18,754 bases of DNA from CAYRIY01 sp964424335 (GCA_964424335.1 CAYRIY010000073.1:1-18754), one strand, 5' to 3'; counted from the first letter of the stretch, positions 7,692-16,307 are shown. The notes: generated by a model not told the origin, from the letters alone. A program made the numbers and translations.

Positions 7692-9158
7692 TTAAAACCA
7701 GCGGCTCGTGACGACCTTCTTTTCGGTAAAGAACTCGATGCCGTCGAATCCGTTCACGTGGACCGTTCCGTAGAACGACTTTTTCCACCCGCTGAACGGA
7801 AACGCCGCCACCGGCGCCGGGACGCCGATGTTGATGCCGATCATGCCGGCCTGTGCGTGCCTGCGGAACTGGCGGGCGGCTTTGCCGCTTTGTGTAAACA
7901 GGACGGCGCCGTTGCCGAACTCCGAGCGGTTAACCAGGTCGATGGCGTCTTCGACCCGCTCGACCCGCACGGTGGACAGAACGGGGCCAAAGATCTCCTC
8001 TTGAGCGATCGCCATCGATGGGTCGACTCGGTCAAAGATCGAGGGTCCGAGGAAAAAGCCTTCGCTCGGCACGTCGTGCGATCGCCCGTCAAGCACGAGG
8101 TCGGCCCCTTCGGAGGCGCCCTTCTCGATGTAGCTGCGCACCCGTGCTCGGTGTTGCTCCCGGATCAACGGCCCCATCTCGACGTCAGGCTCAAATCCGG
8201 AGCCGATCTTAAGCCCGCTCGCCCGCTCGGAAAGGGCGTCGAGGAATGTGTTCGCAATTTCATTTTGCGCGACGAGGACGCTGCCGGCCATGCACCTTTG
8301 GCCTGATGAGCCGAAGGCCGAGGCGACGACGGCCTCCACCGTCTGCGGCACGTCGGCGTCGGGCAAGACGATGAGGTGGTTTTTCGCGCCGCTCAGCGCC
8401 TGCACGCGCTTGCCGTGCGCGGCGCCCGTCTTGTACACGTACTCGGCGACGGGCTGGGAGCCCACAAAGGAGACAGCTCGCACGTCTGGGTGGGCGAGGA
8501 GGGCGTCCGCCACTTCGCGGCCGCCGTGGACGATGCTGAAAACGCCTTCAGGAACGCCCGCTTCCACGAGCAATTCGCCGAGGAGTGCCGCGGTCCGTGG
8601 CGTGCGCTCGGATGGTTTGAGCACAAACGCGTTGCCGCAGACGATCGCCACCGGAAACATCCAAAGCGGGATCATTGCCGGGAAATTGTACGGACAGATG
8701 CCGGCAACTACCCCAAGGGGCTGGCGAAAGAGCTCGACGTCGACGTCGGTTGCGACGTTTTCCAGCGTGCTTCCTTGGAGGTGGGTGGTCGCTCCGCAGG
8801 AAAACTCGACGCACTCGATCCCCCGGTCCACCTCCGCTCTCGCTTCGGCGAGCACCTTGCCGTGCTCTTCGGTGATCGAACGGGCGATACGCTCTTTGTT
8901 GGCGTCCAGCAGGCTCTTGTAACGAAAGAGGATGGCCGTGCGCTTGTAGACGGGCGTCTCGCGCCAAGAGGCGTACGCTTTGCTCGCAGCGCTGACGGCT
9001 TCGTCCACATCGGCGCCAGACGAAAGCGGCACTCTGCCGATCACTTCGCCTGTGGCGGGGTTGTAGAGATTGTCGTGCCGATCGCTCTTTGCTGACTTCC
9101 AGGCGCCTCCAATGAGGTTGTATAGTTGCCCGTCGATACTCGCTTGTGAAACGGCCAT
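7692..9158 (-). CDS. iolA: Malonate/methylmalonate-semialdehyde dehydrogenase (CoA-acylating)
   Basis: A 488-residue aldehyde dehydrogenase of the IolA/MmsA subfamily, full length for the family. The catalytic cysteine is Cys289 in S-G-Q-R-C-M-A-G. The segment A-L-S-G-A-K-N-H (254-261) replaces the E-L-G-G-K of hydrolytic aldehyde dehydrogenases; loss of that glutamate is the hallmark of the CoA-acylating group. It converts malonate semialdehyde to acetyl-CoA, CO2 and NADH, the last step of myo-inositol breakdown (the family also acts on methylmalonate semialdehyde). The ATG start is preceded by AGAGGTG at a good distance. It is transcribed leftward with the aldolase, divergent from the MDR-lacI-iolDEBC run, and should share the regulatory region that holds the LacI-type operator. 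Confidence 0.95.
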   Translation of the reverse strand: MAVSQASIDGQLYNLIGGAWKSAKSDRHDNLYNPATGEVIGRVPLSSGADVDEAVSAASKAYASWRETPVYKRTAILFRYKSLLDANKERIARSITEEHGKVLAEARAEVDRGIECVEFSCGATTHLQGSTLENVATDVDVELFRQPLGVVAGICPYNFPAMIPLWMFPVAIVCGNAFVLKPSERTPRTAALLGELLVEAGVPEGVFSIVHGGREVADALLAHPDVRAVSFVGSQPVAEYVYKTGAAHGKRVQALSGAKNHLIVLPDADVPQTVEAVVASAFGSSGQRCMAGSVLVAQNEIANTFLDALSERASGLKIGSGFEPDVEMGPLIREQHRARVRSYIEKGASEGADLVLDGRSHDVPSEGFFLGPSIFDRVDPSMAIAQEEIFGPVLSTVRVERVEDAIDLVNRSEFGNGAVLFTQSGKAARQFRRHAQAGMIGINIGVPAPVAAFPFSGWKKSFYGTVHVNGFDGIEFFTEKKVVTSRWF

Positions 9159-9455
9159 GTGAATGCACCTCTTTGTAGATTGTAGCGGTCGAATGACCTG
9201 GTCGTTCTGGTTGGCGTTCGATTCGAGAAAACGTTTTCAAGTCGGCTTGACCAATCTTGCAATTTGCCTCTTATGCGTCGAACTCCTTTATTCATACGCA
9301 ACTACATGTTCAAGCTCGATGTTTCCAATCCCTCCGGAAAGGGCTAAAAACTTCGCGAACGAGCTATGAGTTTTGAAAAGGCTTTCACGATCTGGTGGCG
9401 AAAGATTAGGAAGCGAGTTTGATAGGCAACCGAGTAGCGGAGGGGATTAGGGATT
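9159..9455. promoter_or_regulatory. Divergent control region of the inositol locus
   Basis: These 297 bases contain no gene. They separate the leftward iolA unit from the rightward MDR-lacI-iolDEBC unit and must hold both promoters. On the + strand candidates are TTGCCT (9264-9269), 17 bases, TTTATT (9287-9292), and a TTGACC at 9247-9252 with no good partner. On the - strand TACAAT (9184-9179) is a good -10 box but has no recognisable -35. The promoter calls are weak; the palindrome at 9227-9238 is the strongest element. A looser dyad, TGAAAAGGCTTTCA, at 9374-9387 may be a second, degenerate site. Confidence 0.55.
9227..9238. promoter_or_regulatory. LacI-type operator, perfect palindrome
   Basis: GAAAACGTTTTC is a perfect 12-base palindrome centred on CG, the pattern bound by LacI/CcpA-type repressors. 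It lies about 70 bases upstream of iolA and 220 bases upstream of the MDR gene, in the shared intergenic region, while a LacI-family gene is the second gene of the rightward unit. Binding by that protein is inferred; a CcpA-like catabolite repressor could also use it. Confidence 0.7.
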
Positions 9456-10493
9456 TTGAGCGACGTGATGACTGCTGCCGTTTTTGAAGGGGAGGGCCGC
9501 CTTGCGATCAAGGACGCGCCAAGGCCTAAGGTCAGACGGGGCGACGAGGTGCTGATCAAAGTGTTGGCGTGCGGAGTGTGCGGCACTGACCTACACATCC
9601 TCTCCGTGCCGCCGGGCCACCCGGCCACGCCCGGCGTCATCCTTGGGCACGAGTACACGGGTGAAGTCGTGGACGTCGGCGACGAGGTGAGCAACGTGCG
9701 TCCGGGCGACCGGGTCGTGGTCGACCCCAACGTGACGTGCGGCTATTGCCGATACTGCCAGGCCGGGATGAGGCACATGTGCTCCAACATGACGACGCTC
9801 GGCATTTTCATTGATGGTGGCTTTGCCCCATACAACGTGGCCCCGGCGGGGGCCGTCTACCCGATCGATTCGTCTGTGCCGCCGCACCTTGCGGCATTTG
9901 CCGAGATCCTCGCCTGTATTGCAAACGGCGCCCGGAAAGTGATGGTTCAGCCCGGCGATTCCGTCGTGATCCTCGGCGCAGGCCCTGCGGGACTCCTCTT
10001 TACCCAGGTCGCCAAGGCGGCGGGCGCCGGCACGCTGATCGTGGTCGAAACGAGCCCGTTCCGGCGGCGATTTGCGCTGGAGAGCGGCGCGGACATCGCA
10101 GTCGACCCAAGGGAGGTCGACCTGAAAGAAATCGTGATGGAGAAGACCCGGGTCGGGGCGGACGTCGTCGTCGACGCGGTCGGCAGCCTCTTTGGCACGG
10201 CGCTGCCGCTCGTGAGGCGTCAAGGAAAGGTGCTCCTGTTTGGAATGGATCAGACGTCGACGACTCCGATTCGCCAAGTGGACATCACTCGCAACGAGAT
10301 TCAGGTGATCGGGTCGTACATTGCAGACTTTACGTTTCCGGCGGCGATCAAGATGATCGAGAGCGGTGTGCTTCCATTAGAAAAGCTGATCACGCACCGA
10401 CTGCCTGTTAGCGAGCTCCAAACAGGCCTCGACGCCTTGAAAAATCGAGAGGCGATCAAGATCATCGTCGATCCGTGGATGCCTTCGAGGTGA
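9456..10493 (+). CDS. Zinc-dependent medium-chain (MDR) polyol dehydrogenase, candidate inositol dehydrogenase
   Basis: A 345-residue MDR alcohol dehydrogenase of the sorbitol/threonine dehydrogenase type. Catalytic zinc ligands are visible as Cys42 (G-V-C-G-T-D), His65-Glu66 (G-H-E-Y-T-G-E) and Glu150; the structural zinc site has all four cysteines (95, 98, 101, 109). The Rossmann motif G-A-G-P-A-G (174-179) is followed by acidic Glu198 at the end of strand 2, favouring NAD over NADP. The start is TTG 9456 after GGAGGGG, with ATG 9468 as an alternative. It is the first gene of the iolDEBC run. Myo-inositol must first be oxidised to inosose, normally by the unrelated IolG, which is not seen here; this enzyme may do that or oxidise another inositol stereoisomer. 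An IolM-type scyllo-inosose dehydrogenase is another option. Substrate assignment is inference. Confidence 0.93.
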   Translation: MSDVMTAAVFEGEGRLAIKDAPRPKVRRGDEVLIKVLACGVCGTDLHILSVPPGHPATPGVILGHEYTGEVVDVGDEVSNVRPGDRVVVDPNVTCGYCRYCQAGMRHMCSNMTTLGIFIDGGFAPYNVAPAGAVYPIDSSVPPHLAAFAEILACIANGARKVMVQPGDSVVILGAGPAGLLFTQVAKAAGAGTLIVVETSPFRRRFALESGADIAVDPREVDLKEIVMEKTRVGADVVVDAVGSLFGTALPLVRRQGKVLLFGMDQTSTTPIRQVDITRNEIQVIGSYIADFTFPAAIKMIESGVLPLEKLITHRLPVSELQTGLDALKNREAIKIIVDPWMPSR

Positions 10494-10498
10494 ACAGT

Positions 10499-11500
10499 GT
10501 GTCGGTGACCATGACCGACGTCGCGAAGCGGGCCGGAGTCTCTCCGGCCACGGTCTCGCGGGTGCTTAACGGCAACGCAAACGTCGCTGAACCAACCCGC
10601 AAGAAAGTGCTCAAGGCGGTCGAGGAGCTCAAATACCAGCCCAACCTCCTCGCGTCGGCGCTCGTGACGAAAAAGACGAAGGCGCTCGGCCTTGTGCTTC
10701 CCGACGTGAGCAACCCGTTCTTCGCCGAGGTCGTGCGGGCGGTCGAGCGGGAAGCGACGGGGCTCGGATACAGTGTGCTCGTCTGCAACACGGATGACCG
10801 ACCCGAAGTTGAAGAGCGGTATTTGAGCGACTTGAGGCAAAGGGGCGTCGACGGCATCGTGGCGGCGCCTTCGCTCGAGGGTACGAGCGCTATGGAGCGC
10901 GTGCTCGAGGCCGGGTATCCGATCTGTTTTTTGGCCCGAGACGTGCCCACACTGGCGGTGACGTGCGTCAAAGTGGACGACTTTCGCGGGGGGTACCTCG
11001 CAGCTCGACATTTGATCGAGCTTGGTCACAGGCGGATCGCTATGGTGAGCGAGCCGCGCACTGTTCCGTCGGTCGCAGACCGGGTGAGGGGTTACCGTCA
11101 TGCACTCCAAGAAGCGGGCATCGAGGGCGAGACGATCCTGACAACCGAGGAGACGTCGATCAGGGCCGGCATCGTCGTTGCCGAGGGGTTGCTCGGGCCC
11201 AATCGGCCCACGGCGGTCTTTTGCGCCAACGACGTGCTCGCGATCGGCGTGATGCATCGGCTGCGCCGAGAAGGACTCGAAACGCCTCGGGACGTCTCTT
11301 TGGTGGGTTTTGACGGCACGGTGCTCGCGTCCGTGGTCGATCCGACACTGACCACGATCGCGCAGCCGATCGATCAAATGGCCAGAGCTGCTGTCGAGGC
11401 CCTCGTCGCCGAGATCGACGGCGTGCGCGACGGGACGCAGCGCATCGTCTTTCAGCCGGTGTTGCGAGAGGGCCGCTCCACAGGCCCGGCTCCGGGTTGA
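10499..11500 (+). CDS. LacI-family transcriptional regulator of the inositol locus
   Basis: A full-length LacI/GalR regulator (333 residues from the chosen start). The helix-turn-helix T-M-T-D-V-A-K-R-A-G-V-S-P-A-T-V-S-R-V-L is nearly the family consensus; the hinge helix lies around Y-Q-P-N-L-L-A-S-A-L. The effector domain contains S-N-P-F-F-A-E-V, G-H-R-R-I-A and ends with the T-T-I-A-Q-P strand. The frame opens at GTG 10475 inside the preceding gene. I prefer GTG 10499 because GAGGTG at 10487-10492 is correctly spaced; GTG 10490, GTG 10505 and ATG 10511 are alternatives. Position inside the iol unit suggests it controls the unit, itself and the divergent iolA, by binding GAAAACGTTTTC. Classical iol systems use the DeoR-type IolR (Bacillus) or other families, so a LacI regulator here is less usual. 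Its inducer is unknown. Confidence 0.93.
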   Translation: MSVTMTDVAKRAGVSPATVSRVLNGNANVAEPTRKKVLKAVEELKYQPNLLASALVTKKTKALGLVLPDVSNPFFAEVVRAVEREATGLGYSVLVCNTDDRPEVEERYLSDLRQRGVDGIVAAPSLEGTSAMERVLEAGYPICFLARDVPTLAVTCVKVDDFRGGYLAARHLIELGHRRIAMVSEPRTVPSVADRVRGYRHALQEAGIEGETILTTEETSIRAGIVVAEGLLGPNRPTAVFCANDVLAIGVMHRLRREGLETPRDVSLVGFDGTVLASVVDPTLTTIAQPIDQMARAAVEALVAEIDGVRDGTQRIVFQPVLREGRSTGPAPG

Positions 11501-11596
11501 GGGTATAGGACGGCAATTTGGGATGGGACGGATGCTAGACGGTCCACGAAAGATGAAGCAGCGCCGGGAAAGGAATTCTCAAGGGAGGCGATCAGT

Positions 11597-13474
11597 GTGG
11601 CAACGGTGAGGATGACTGCGGCTCAAGCGATCGTGCGGTTTATCGCAAACCAGTACGTGAGCCGCGACGGAGTGGAACATCAGTTTTTTGCGGGTGTCTT
11701 TGGCATCTTTGGTCACGGAAACGTCACAGGCATCGGGCAGGCGCTCGAGGAGGTCGGCCAAAAGGTCGGCGTGCGCTACTACCAGCCCCGCAACGAACAG
11801 GGGGCGGTACACATCGCGGCGGGATACGCCAAGATGAAGAACCGGCTCCAAACCTTTGCCTGCACGTCGTCGGTGGGACCAGGGGCCACCAACATGGTGA
11901 CGGGCGCTGGTTTGGCGACGATCAACCGCTTGCCGGTCCTGCTGCTTCCCGGCGACATCTTTGGATCGCGCCTGCCGCACCCTGTGTTGCAGCAGCTTGA
12001 GTCCCCGGTAAGCCAAGACTTGAGCGTGAACGACGCGTTTCGCCCCGTTTCGAAGTTTTGGGATCGCATCTACCGTCCTGAGCAGCTCCTGTCGAGCCTT
12101 CCTGAGGCGATGCGCATTCTGACCGACCAGGCCGAGACGGGAGCCGTCACGATCTGCCTGCCCGAGGACGTGCAGACAGAGGCGTACGATTATCCGGAAC
12201 GATTCTTTGAAAAACGTGTGTACCGCATCACACGCAGCGTTCCTCCGGAAGAGGAGCTCGACTTGGCGGTCCGGCTCATCCGCCAGGCCAAGAGGCCGCT
12301 CATCGTAGCGGGAGGCGGAGTCATCTACTCAGAGGCGACCGACGCACTCGACCGGTTTGTGCGGGCGTTTGGAATTCCCGTCGTTGAGACGCAGGCCGGC
12401 AAAGGGGCCTTGCCCTGGAATCACCCGTGGCAGGCCGGGCCCGTCGGGTCAAACGGCGGACTGGCCGCCAACCGCCTCGCCCGCGAAGCCGATCTCGTGA
12501 TCGGGATCGGCACCCGGATGAGCGACTTTACCACGGCGTCCCGGTCGGCCTTTCAAAACCCCGATGTTCGGTTCCTGAGCATCAATACGGCCTCTCTGGA
12601 CGCCTACAAGCTGGGCTCCTTCCCACTGGTCGGCGACGCGCGTGCGATCTTGGAGGCGCTGCATGACCGCCTCGAAAAGTCGAGCTACCGAACGGGCGAG
12701 GAGTTTGCAAGCGAGGTCCGTTCGCTCAAGGCCGAGTGGGACGGCGTCGTCGACGGGTTGCGTCGGGTTGAGACGCCTGAATGCTTGAGCCAGGCGAACG
12801 TGATCGGCATGGTGAACGATGCCGCAGGCCCGAGGGACGTCGTGGTCTGCGCCGCAGGGAGCATGCCGGGCGACCTCCTCAAACTGTGGCGACCCGAGGA
12901 TCCGAAAGGGTACCACCTCGAGTACGGCTACTCGTGCATGGGGTACGAGATCCCGGGGGCGCTGGGCGTCAAGATGGCCGATCCGTCCAGGGACGTCTAC
13001 ATCATGTGCGGCGACGGCAGTTTTCTCATGATGAGCAGCGAGATCGTCACCTCGATCCAAGAGGGGCAAAAGCTCATCATCGTGCTCGTGGACAACCACG
13101 GCTTTCAGTCGATACACGGATTGCAGCGGTCCGCGGGGACGCCGTCGTTTGGAAACGAGCTGCGCTTCCGCAATGAGGAGACAGGGCGCCTCGACGGCCC
13201 TCCGATTCCGATCGACTACGCCAAGAACGCCGAGAGCTTCGGTGCGGCGGCTTATTACGCCGACAGCGAGGCGTCGCTTAAGGAAGCGCTCGAGCGGGCA
13301 AAAGGGGAAGACCGCACGGTCTTGATCCACGTCCGGGTCGACCCCGAAAAGCGCGTGCCGGGCTTTGAGAGCTGGTGGGACGTGCCGGTGGCCGAAGTCT
13401 CGCAGGAGGAGTCGGTGCAAAAGGCGCTCGCCGATTACCGAGCGGCCCGTGCCAATCAGCGTTTCTATTATTGA
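11597..13474 (+). CDS. iolD: 3D-(3,5/4)-trihydroxycyclohexane-1,2-dione hydrolase (TPP-dependent)
   Basis: A 625-residue thiamine-diphosphate enzyme, full length for IolD. The N-terminal TPP-activating glutamate is Glu67 in P-R-N-E-Q-G-A; the TPP/magnesium motif starts with G-D-G-S at 472 and ends at Asn500 (L-V-D-N), the expected spacing. The start is GTG 11597 with GGGAGG at 11583-11588, eight bases away. IolD hydrolytically opens the ring of the dione made by IolE, giving 5-deoxy-D-glucuronate, in the cytoplasm. A 96-base gap separates it from the LacI gene and shows no convincing promoter or terminator; iolE follows after 24 bases. The acetolactate-synthase-like fold alone would be ambiguous, but its extended N-terminal region and iol neighbours make the assignment firm. 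Confidence 0.96.
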   Translation: MATVRMTAAQAIVRFIANQYVSRDGVEHQFFAGVFGIFGHGNVTGIGQALEEVGQKVGVRYYQPRNEQGAVHIAAGYAKMKNRLQTFACTSSVGPGATNMVTGAGLATINRLPVLLLPGDIFGSRLPHPVLQQLESPVSQDLSVNDAFRPVSKFWDRIYRPEQLLSSLPEAMRILTDQAETGAVTICLPEDVQTEAYDYPERFFEKRVYRITRSVPPEEELDLAVRLIRQAKRPLIVAGGGVIYSEATDALDRFVRAFGIPVVETQAGKGALPWNHPWQAGPVGSNGGLAANRLAREADLVIGIGTRMSDFTTASRSAFQNPDVRFLSINTASLDAYKLGSFPLVGDARAILEALHDRLEKSSYRTGEEFASEVRSLKAEWDGVVDGLRRVETPECLSQANVIGMVNDAAGPRDVVVCAAGSMPGDLLKLWRPEDPKGYHLEYGYSCMGYEIPGALGVKMADPSRDVYIMCGDGSFLMMSSEIVTSIQEGQKLIIVLVDNHGFQSIHGLQRSAGTPSFGNELRFRNEETGRLDGPPIPIDYAKNAESFGAAAYYADSEASLKEALERAKGEDRTVLIHVRVDPEKRVPGFESWWDVPVAEVSQEESVQKALADYRAARANQRFYY

Positions 13475-13498
13475 TACACGCTCTAGGAGGCCTGCGAC

Positions 13499-14395
13499 GT
13501 GAAGATTGGAAACGCCCCGATCAGTTGGGGCATATGCGAGATACCGGATTGGGGACCGCAGCTTCCGCTCGAGCGGGTGCTGGATGAGATGGCTCAGGCG
13601 GGTTACTCCGGCACCGAGCTCGGTCCATGGGGCTACTTGCCGACGGACGCTGGGGAGCTGCGAGCGTTGCTCGAGGCGAAGGGACTCGAGATGGCGGCTG
13701 CATTTGTGCCGGTCGACCTGCGTTCGCAAGGCAGGCTCGAGCTTGAGCTCGGGCAAGTGAAGGCGACGGCGTCGCTTCTCGCGGCGCTCGGCGCCTCGGT
13801 CATCGTGATTGCGGACGGCGGGGATGCAATGCGCTACGACATTGCGGGCCGCATTGAGGAGACCAGGGCGCACGGGCTTACTCCGGAGCAGTGGGCGTAC
13901 TTTGGCAAGAGTCTCAACGAAATCGCCAAGGTTTGCGGCGACATGGGACTAAAGGTGGCCTTTCACAGCCACGGCGGAACGTACGTCGAAAACCCGGACG
14001 AGATCGCCCGCTTGGCGGACGTGACGGATCCGGACCTCGTGGGGCTCTGCCTGGACACCGGTCACATCGCGTTTGGCGGAGGGAGCCCGGTCGAGCTGTT
14101 TCGCACCTACCGCGATCGCATCGGCCACGTGCACCTAAAAGACATCCGGCTCGGCCTCCTAAACGAGTACGTCGCCAAGGGGATGAACTACGTCGCTGCG
14201 GCGCAAGGTGACGTCTTCGTCGAACTCGGCGCGGGCGACGTCGACCTGCCCGCGATCGTGCAATCCTTGAAGGATGCGGCGTACGCGGGCTGGATCATCG
14301 TCGAGCAAGACCGCGTGGTGCGCAGCGAGTCGGAGAACACGTTGGCGGCGGCCCGGGCCAGCCGCAAGTACTTACGTGAGCAGCTCGGCGTGTGA
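13499..14395 (+). CDS. iolE: Inosose (2-keto-myo-inositol) dehydratase
   Basis: A 298-residue xylose-isomerase-like TIM barrel matching IolE. It begins M-K-I-G-N-A-P-I-S-W-G, the family signature. Metal-site motifs are F-H-S-H-G-G (155-160), L-D-T-G-H (185-189), H-V-H-L-K-D (210-215) and V-E-Q-D (268-271). The enzyme removes water from 2-keto-myo-inositol to give the cyclohexane dione used by IolD, with a divalent metal. The start is GTG 13499 with a perfect AGGAGG eight bases upstream. It lies 24 bases after iolD and 13 bases before iolB, so it is clearly in the same operon. Confidence 0.96.
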   Translation: MKIGNAPISWGICEIPDWGPQLPLERVLDEMAQAGYSGTELGPWGYLPTDAGELRALLEAKGLEMAAAFVPVDLRSQGRLELELGQVKATASLLAALGASVIVIADGGDAMRYDIAGRIEETRAHGLTPEQWAYFGKSLNEIAKVCGDMGLKVAFHSHGGTYVENPDEIARLADVTDPDLVGLCLDTGHIAFGGGSPVELFRTYRDRIGHVHLKDIRLGLLNEYVAKGMNYVAAAQGDVFVELGAGDVDLPAIVQSLKDAAYAGWIIVEQDRVVRSESENTLAAARASRKYLREQLGV

Positions 14396-14408
14396 GGGGG
14401 AGGATTTC

Positions 14409-15251
14409 ATGGCATCGATCCTGCTTCGATCTAACCTTGCGCCGGGAGACAGGCCGCAAATTTCGGTGAGTCCGGAATCGGCGGGTTGGGCGTACATCGG
14501 CTTTGAGGTCTACAAGCTCGGGCCCGGGCAAGCGATCACCGGCGATGCAGGCGAATTTGAAACCGGCATCGTGATCTTGGGCGGCGTCTGTGACGTTCAG
14601 GCGGGCGACGCTGCCTTTGGTGGAGTCGGCGGTCGCAAGGACGTGTGGGAGGGGACGCCGCCGTATGCGGTGATTTCCCCTCCCGGCTTGGCGTATACCG
14701 TAACGGCCGCGACGGACGTTCACATCGCGGTTGCCAAAGCGCACAGGCCGGGGCAACATGGGGGGCGGCCGAGGCTCATTCGCCCGGAGGAGATTGTGGC
14801 GGAAGAGCGGGGTGAGGGGCAGACGTTCCGAAAAATCCACCACATCCTCCCGCCGACGGGCGAGTCGCTCGGTCTGATCTTGGTCGAGGTGTACACGCCG
14901 GCGGGCAACTGGTCGAGCTTTCCTCCGCACAAACACGACACCGAGGATCCGCCAAGCGAGGCCTACCTGGAGGAGGTCTATTACTACCAGATCAACCCCA
15001 AAGAGGGATTTGCGCTCCAGCGCGTGTACACCGACGACCTCAGTCTGGACCAGGCCGTCGCACCCGGAGATGGAGATGCCGTGCTCGTTCCGAGAGGGTA
15101 CCATCCCGTTGCGGCGATGCCGGGCTACGATTGTTACTACCTAAATGTGATGGCTGGGCCGACCAAGGCGTGGAACTTTACCGTAGACCCGCGCCACAAG
15201 TGGTTGATGAACTGGAAAAAGCCGAGTGTTGCCGGGGGTGACCAGCAATGA
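14409..15251 (+). CDS. iolB: 5-deoxy-glucuronate isomerase
   Basis: A 280-residue double-cupin protein of the IolB family. The C-terminal cupin carries the probable metal ligands His174 and His176 (F-P-P-H-K-H-D), Glu188/189 (Y-L-E-E-V-Y-Y-Y-Q) and His232 (R-G-Y-H-P-V). The end, with K-W-L-M-N-W, is characteristic. It isomerises 5-deoxy-D-glucuronate to 5-dehydro-2-deoxy-D-gluconate. The frame is open to 14274 inside iolE, but ATG 14409 is preceded by a GGGGGAGG ribosome-binding site and gives the family's usual length. Its stop overlaps the iolC start (ATGA), pointing to translational coupling. Confidence 0.96.
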   Translation: MASILLRSNLAPGDRPQISVSPESAGWAYIGFEVYKLGPGQAITGDAGEFETGIVILGGVCDVQAGDAAFGGVGGRKDVWEGTPPYAVISPPGLAYTVTAATDVHIAVAKAHRPGQHGGRPRLIRPEEIVAEERGEGQTFRKIHHILPPTGESLGLILVEVYTPAGNWSSFPPHKHDTEDPPSEAYLEEVYYYQINPKEGFALQRVYTDDLSLDQAVAPGDGDAVLVPRGYHPVAAMPGYDCYYLNVMAGPTKAWNFTVDPRHKWLMNWKKPSVAGGDQQ

Positions 15252-16225
15252 CGAACCAAACTGCGAACAATGTGACGGCGAATAACTCAGAGGCCGAGAT
15301 CTACACCTTCGGCAGGCTCCTCGTCGATCTGTATGCGGACCAGTTGCACAAGCCGCTCGAGGAAGTGACGAGCTTTAGCAAGTATTTGGGCGGATCGGCA
15401 GCCAACACGGCCGTGGGCCTCGCCCGCCTGGGAGCAAGAGCCGGCCTGATCAGCCGAGTCGGCCCCGACGATTTCGGCAACTACTTATTGCAGACGCTCC
15501 AAAGAGAAGGCGTCGACACGTCGATGGTCGCCGTCGACCCAAAGTATCCGACGGCTTTGGCGTTTGCGGCGATCTTTCCGCCGCAAGATTCCAAGGTGCT
15601 CTTTTACCGCAAACCGTGCGCGGATACGCATGTCACCGTCGACGACATCGACTTTGAAAAGGCGTTGAAAGCCCGTATCGTCAGCATTGCGGGCACGGCG
15701 CTCTGCGAGTCGCCTTCTCGGGAAGCCGTTTTGGCTCTGCTCGAGGAGCGAAGGCGAGTCGGCATGCTCAATGTGGTCGACGTCGACTGGCGGCCCACGC
15801 TGTGGGAGGACCCCCATGCGGCCAGAATCTACTATCGCATGGCGCTCAAGCTGACCGATGTGGTGATTGCAAACGAGCCCGAGCTCGAGATGGCGGGTGA
15901 GTCTCCCGATCCGGAAACGGCGGCCAATAATCTGCTCGCCCTCGGCGCCAATCACGTGGTGGCGAAAAGGGGCGGCGACGGCGTCATGCTGTTTGGCGAC
16001 GGCGGACCACTCCGGCTGGGGCGCGTCGACGTCACGGTCGTCAACACGCTGGGAGCGGGCGACGGCTTTGGCGCGGCGTACAACTACGGCCTCTTGCAAG
16101 GGTGGGAGCCCGAGCGACGCCTGCGTTTTGCCAATGCAGCGGGCGCCATCGTCGTCTCTCGGCACAGTTGTTCCGAGGCGATGCCGACGCTCGAGGAAGT
16201 GAAAGCGCTCTTGGCTCGGGTCTAG
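15248..16225 (+). CDS. iolC: 5-dehydro-2-deoxygluconokinase (PfkB family)
   Basis: A 325-residue ribokinase/PfkB-type sugar kinase. The first signature is L-G-G-S-A-A-N (47-53), the second G-A-G-D-G-F (269-274) with the catalytic Asp272. It transfers phosphate from ATP to 5-dehydro-2-deoxygluconate, producing the 6-phosphate that the aldolase cleaves. It is a plain kinase; there is no fused C-terminal DUF2090 aldolase domain as in some proteobacterial IolC proteins, so a separate aldolase is needed. The ATG overlaps the iolB stop. It is the last gene of the iol run; no clear intrinsic terminator is visible in the ~80 bases that follow before the next promoter. Confidence 0.95.
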   Translation: MTNQTANNVTANNSEAEIYTFGRLLVDLYADQLHKPLEEVTSFSKYLGGSAANTAVGLARLGARAGLISRVGPDDFGNYLLQTLQREGVDTSMVAVDPKYPTALAFAAIFPPQDSKVLFYRKPCADTHVTVDDIDFEKALKARIVSIAGTALCESPSREAVLALLEERRRVGMLNVVDVDWRPTLWEDPHAARIYYRMALKLTDVVIANEPELEMAGESPDPETAANNLLALGANHVVAKRGGDGVMLFGDGGPLRLGRVDVTVVNTLGAGDGFGAAYNYGLLQGWEPERRLRFANAAGAIVVSRHSCSEAMPTLEEVKALLARV

Positions 16226-16307
16226 GCTCCGCTCGGGCCGGAATCGCAGGCGTGACGCACGTGGATGCCGCTGAAACGAGAAACGCCCATAAGTCCGATC
16301 TATTTGG

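Noticed and set aside
10301..11377. A 358-codon - strand open frame opposite the second LacI gene
   Set aside because: The + strand frame is a textbook LacI protein; the antisense translation has no recognisable domain.
11501..11596. Possible separate promoter in front of iolD
   Set aside because: The gap of 96 bases has only poor -35/-10 matches and no palindrome, so a dedicated promoter cannot be supported.
12449..13873. A 474-codon - strand open frame across iolD and iolE
   Set aside because: It lies opposite two unmistakable iol genes and its translation has the His/Arg/Val-rich look of an antisense shadow.
16226..16307. Terminator after iolC
   Set aside because: Short GC inverted repeats occur but none has a convincing stem followed by a T-run.
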